Positions 5,893-8,091 of a stretch of DNA of 8,091 bases are shown here, one piece after another. Below the pieces are notes generated by a model. That model saw only the letters and a list, made by a program, of their open reading frames with translations, was not told where the DNA came from and ran no database searches. The stretch's first letter is position 1; every line of letters begins with the position of its first letter. The translations under genes were made by a program, and so were the position numbers. Where the stretch lies: assembly GCA_938005655.1 (NCBI GenBank), contig CALLNA010000141.1, positions 1 to 8,091 on the forward strand. The letters are read 5' to 3'. Source of the DNA: an uncultured Novosphingobium sp. Lineage in GTDB: Bacteria > Pseudomonadota > Alphaproteobacteria > Sphingomonadales > Sphingomonadaceae.

Positions 5893-7776
5893 TCAGAACC
5901 GCGCCCTCACGCCGGCATAGGCCGAGCGGCCATAGGTGCCGTAAGCGAAGCCGGTGCTGGAATCGGCCGCGATCGTGTACTTGTTGTCGAACAGGTTCTC
6001 GATCCGGCCATAGATTTCCACCGTCCGGGTGATCGGATAGGAGGCCCGCAGGTCGAACAGGGTGTAGCCGTTGTTCCGTTGCAGGTTGGCCTGATCGTTG
6101 AAGCTGTCCCCGGTCACGGTCAAGGTCCCGCCGATCTTGAGCCCGATCGGGCTGGTCCAGTCGGCGGTCAGGCTGCCGGCATGTTGCGGGCGGTACTGGA
6201 GGCGCTTGCCGTCATAGGTGCCGGAGCGGTTGAACGAATTGGTCAGGGTATAGTTGGCCTCGACATGCAGCGTCGGGGTCGGATCGGCGATCAGGACAAG
6301 CTCGAGCCCGTCGGTGTGGACGCGCTCGATGTTCTGCGGGACGTAGAAGGCGTCGTAGCCGATCTGGTCGTTGGTCCGACGGCGGAAATAGGTCGCGCTG
6401 AAACGAATGAGGTTGTCCAGCAGCGCCTGCTCGATGCCGACGTCGAGGTTGCGTGAGGTTTCCGGCTTCAGGTCCGGGTTGCCGTAGGGCGGCAGCGAAT
6501 GGCTGAAGGTCGGGGCGCGGAAGCCCTCGCCGTAGGTTGCGCGCAGCACGGTCCGCCCCTCGTTGGGGGTATAGGCGATGTTGCCGCCGAGCGTAGTGTG
6601 GCCGCCGTAGAGCGAATAGGCGTCGTGGCGGACGCCGCCGGTCAGGGTCAGGCCCTTGACCGGGCGCAGGCTGACCTGGGCGTAGCCGCTGGCGACGTCG
6701 CTGTCCGCCGCCGTCGCCGGATCGGTCTCGAACTGGGTGTAGGAGGTGTTCTTCTCGTACTCCGCGCCCGCGGTGATCGTGGCGATCTCGCCGAGGTCGT
6801 AGGAGCCGCGGTATTCGAAGCGGTCGATCGTCGCCCGGGCGGTGTAGTTGTTGTAGCTGAACGCCTCCGGATCGACGCCGCGGCGATCGATGTCGGTGCG
6901 GGTATAAGCCACGCGGTTATGGAATCGGCCGTCTGCGAGGTCGAGGTTGGCGCCGGCATAGGCGACGAACTGCTTGTTGAAGGCCACCGGGCGGGCATCG
7001 CCGGCGCTGGTGGTATAGGCATAGGGGTTGTCGTACTCGATCCGGCTGTCGTTGAAGTAGCCGCGGAAATCGAGGTTGAAGTTCGAGGTGAGGTTCACCT
7101 TGAGCCGGCCGTTGAGCGAGTAGATCCGGCTGCCGTCGCGCTCGGTGCCACCCGCGATCGCCGAGATGCCGTCGGTGCGATAGTAGGCGCCGCCGAGGCT
7201 CGCCTCGATGATGCCCGAGGTGCCGGAGACGTTTGCATGGCCCGACACGGTGTCGGCATAGCCGTATTCGAGCCCGGCATCGACCGCGAGCGGACCGTCG
7301 GGCTTGCGCGTCTCGATGTTGACGACGCCGCCAATCGCCTGGTTGCCCCAGATGATCGAATTGGGGCCCCGCAGGACCTCGATGCGAGAGATGTTGCCGG
7401 CCAGCAGCGGGCCGAAGTCGAACTGGTTGTTGGGGGTAGAGACGTCGTTCACCCGCACCCCGTCGATCAGCACGAGGGTCTGCGCGCTGTTGCCGCCGCG
7501 CACGAAGACGCTGGTCAAGCCGCCAACGGGCCCGCGCGGGGTAATGGCCATGCCCGGCACGGTGCGCAGCGCGTCGGCGACGGTCACGCTCTGGAGCTGG
7601 TCGAGCCGCTCGCGGTCGACGACCGAGATCGTCTGCCCGGTCTCGTCGCGGGGCTGCGCGAAGCCACTGGCAAGGACGACGATGTCCTTGTCGGACGGCG
7701 CGCCGGTATCAGCCTCGTCGGCCAGGGCGGGAGTCGCCAGGACGAGCGACGACGACAGCAGGAACAAATACTTCAT
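5893..7776 (-). CDS. btuB: BtuB, TonB-dependent outer-membrane cobalamin receptor
   Basis: This 627-residue outer-membrane receptor takes up vitamin B12 using TonB energy. The start at 7776 has GGAGGT six bases upstream and gives a clean signal peptide, MKYLFLLSSSLVLATPALA. The likely TonB box DIVVLAS (31-37) resembles DTLVVTA of E. coli BtuB. The plug spans about 45-155 and contains LVLIDGVRVND (101-111), RIEVLRGPNSIIWG (131-144) and AIGGVVNIETRKP (147-159), which follow BtuB closely. The rest is an Asn/Tyr/Gly-rich beta barrel with the conserved GYGEGFRAPTF-type segment and a final Phe, the usual signal for outer-membrane assembly. The protein is close to E. coli BtuB in length. The cobalamin riboswitch in its leader and the BtuF-C-D genes downstream confirm the substrate. 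The frame is open upstream as far as 7977, but that part is riboswitch RNA, not protein. Confidence 0.95.
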   Translation of the reverse strand: MKYLFLLSSSLVLATPALADEADTGAPSDKDIVVLASGFAQPRDETGQTISVVDRERLDQLQSVTVADALRTVPGMAITPRGPVGGLTSVFVRGGNSAQTLVLIDGVRVNDVSTPNNQFDFGPLLAGNISRIEVLRGPNSIIWGNQAIGGVVNIETRKPDGPLAVDAGLEYGYADTVSGHANVSGTSGIIEASLGGAYYRTDGISAIAGGTERDGSRIYSLNGRLKVNLTSNFNLDFRGYFNDSRIEYDNPYAYTTSAGDARPVAFNKQFVAYAGANLDLADGRFHNRVAYTRTDIDRRGVDPEAFSYNNYTARATIDRFEYRGSYDLGEIATITAGAEYEKNTSYTQFETDPATAADSDVASGYAQVSLRPVKGLTLTGGVRHDAYSLYGGHTTLGGNIAYTPNEGRTVLRATYGEGFRAPTFSHSLPPYGNPDLKPETSRNLDVGIEQALLDNLIRFSATYFRRRTNDQIGYDAFYVPQNIERVHTDGLELVLIADPTPTLHVEANYTLTNSFNRSGTYDGKRLQYRPQHAGSLTADWTSPIGLKIGGTLTVTGDSFNDQANLQRNNGYTLFDLRASYPITRTVEIYGRIENLFDNKYTIAADSSTGFAYGTYGRSAYAGVRARF

Positions 7777-7811
7777 GGATAGACCTCCAGCCTCGAACGA
7801 ATGCCGTTCAT
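7773..7811 (-). CDS. possible 12-codon leader peptide overlapping the btuB start
   Basis: An ATG at 7811 opens a frame encoding MNGIRSRLEVYP. Its TGA stop overlaps the btuB ATG in an ATGA arrangement, and the btuB ribosome site GGAGGT lies within its codons 8-10. A possible ribosome site, GGAG, sits ten bases before its ATG. Such an overlap is a common way of coupling translation, but a frame this short can arise by chance. I see no run of rare or special codons. Tentative. Confidence 0.3.
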   Translation of the reverse strand: MNGIRSRLEVYP

Positions 7812-7818
7812 GGCGAGA

Positions 7819-7842
7819 GGTCTCCGCGGGATTGCGGAGTCC
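7819..7842 (-). promoter_or_regulatory. hairpin in the riboswitch-btuB leader, possible expression platform
   Basis: On the minus strand GGACTCCGC and GCGGAGACC form a nine-pair stem interrupted by one A-A mismatch, with loop AATCCC. The 3' arm shares its AGACC with AGACCTC (7823-7817), which is perfectly complementary to GAGGTCT (7787-7781), the btuB ribosome site and its next bases. The hairpin and the ribosome-site pairing cannot both form. This is what a translational riboswitch platform would need. No T-run follows, so transcription termination is unlikely. Confidence 0.5.
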
Positions 7843-7878
7843 ACGCTGCATTCCGGTACACCCCGCCCGGCGCGGAAC

Positions 7879-8052
7879 GACTGTCTCGGGCAGGTCTCCT
7901 GGCTCCCGGATCGTCGCTCTCCGCCTGCCTTCCCAGCAAATGCCAGTGGCATGGTCGGCGGATCGCTCCCCGGTCACAGTTGCGGGGGCAGCGCGGAGAT
8001 CACATCCGCTTCCCTCTTAGGTCCCACCAGATTTCTCCGGAATCGGACAACC
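7879..8052 (-). ncRNA. cobalamin (B12) riboswitch
   Basis: This RNA element binds adenosylcobalamin or a related cobalamin and lowers expression of the uptake operon. The B12 box AGCCAGGAGACCTGCC is present in full at 7904-7889. Other conserved blocks come in the expected 5'-to-3' order: TAAGAGGGAAG, then CTGCCCCCGCAACTGTGA (7991-7974), then GCCACTGG followed by GCTGGGAAGG, then the B12 box. The ends are set by a likely P1 helix, GGTTGTC (8052-8046) with GACAGTC (7885-7879). Its 3' end lies 102 bases before the btuB start. The leader in between offers a translational rather than a terminator-type switch. The riboswitch call is secure; the outer limits and ligand preference are estimates. Confidence 0.96.
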
Positions 8053-8091
8053 CGTGACGTTGGGCGCGCCGATAGCCCCCTCCCGCGCCGC

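Noticed and set aside
6499..7782. Plus-strand open frame opposite btuB
   Set aside because: Its product shows no domain or signal, while btuB on the other strand is unambiguous.
7819..7842. Intrinsic terminator after the riboswitch
   Set aside because: The hairpin is real, but the bases that follow on the minus strand are TCTCGCC with no T-run, so a translational role fits better.
7777..7977. N-terminal extension of BtuB by 67 residues
   Set aside because: The extension overlaps the B12 box and riboswitch core, and the signal peptide and ribosome site both point to the start at 7776.

Overview
The window is GC-rich DNA that looks like an alphaproteobacterium, most likely of the Sphingomonadales. 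The evidence is the strong G/C bias at third codon positions, an alphaproteobacterial-type SOS box (GTTC-N7-GTTC) before uvrA, an alphaproteobacterial-style SthA, and a REP-like palindrome of the CCCCGGA-CTTGA-TCCGGGG type. The genus is inferred from pattern recognition only.

Layout. At the left edge, on the minus strand, are the first 59 codons of uvrA (1-178). They are followed upstream by a short control region with a LexA-type box at 227-241. Divergent from uvrA on the plus strand is a small exported coiled-coil protein of unknown function (358-726). It converges, with only 15 bases between stop codons, on the minus-strand sthA gene for soluble pyridine nucleotide transhydrogenase (742-2136). 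A 316-base gap (2137-2452) holds a stem-loop and a possible promoter for sthA, and a composite REP-like inverted repeat (2324-2414).

From 8052 down to 2453 everything reads on the minus strand. A cobalamin riboswitch (7879-8052) precedes a vitamin B12 uptake operon: btuB (outer-membrane TonB-dependent receptor), btuF (periplasmic binding protein), btuC (inner-membrane permease) and btuD (ATPase). The last three overlap by 4 bases and 1 base. After a 66-base gap come two small genes, an EthD-domain protein and an NTF2/SnoaL-like protein. These overlap each other by one base and may be a distal part of the operon or a separate unit.

How it works together: BtuB takes corrinoids through the outer membrane using TonB energy, BtuF hands them to the BtuC/BtuD importer, and the riboswitch should lower btuB expression when cobalamin is plentiful. 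All of this is well-known biology. The less ordinary details are in the control regions. The riboswitch-btuB leader contains a 12-codon reading frame whose stop overlaps the btuB start, plus two mutually exclusive pairings around the btuB ribosome binding site. A hairpin abuts the unusual TTG start of btuF. I saw no CRISPR array, tRNA, rRNA, insertion sequence or clearly novel multi-gene system.
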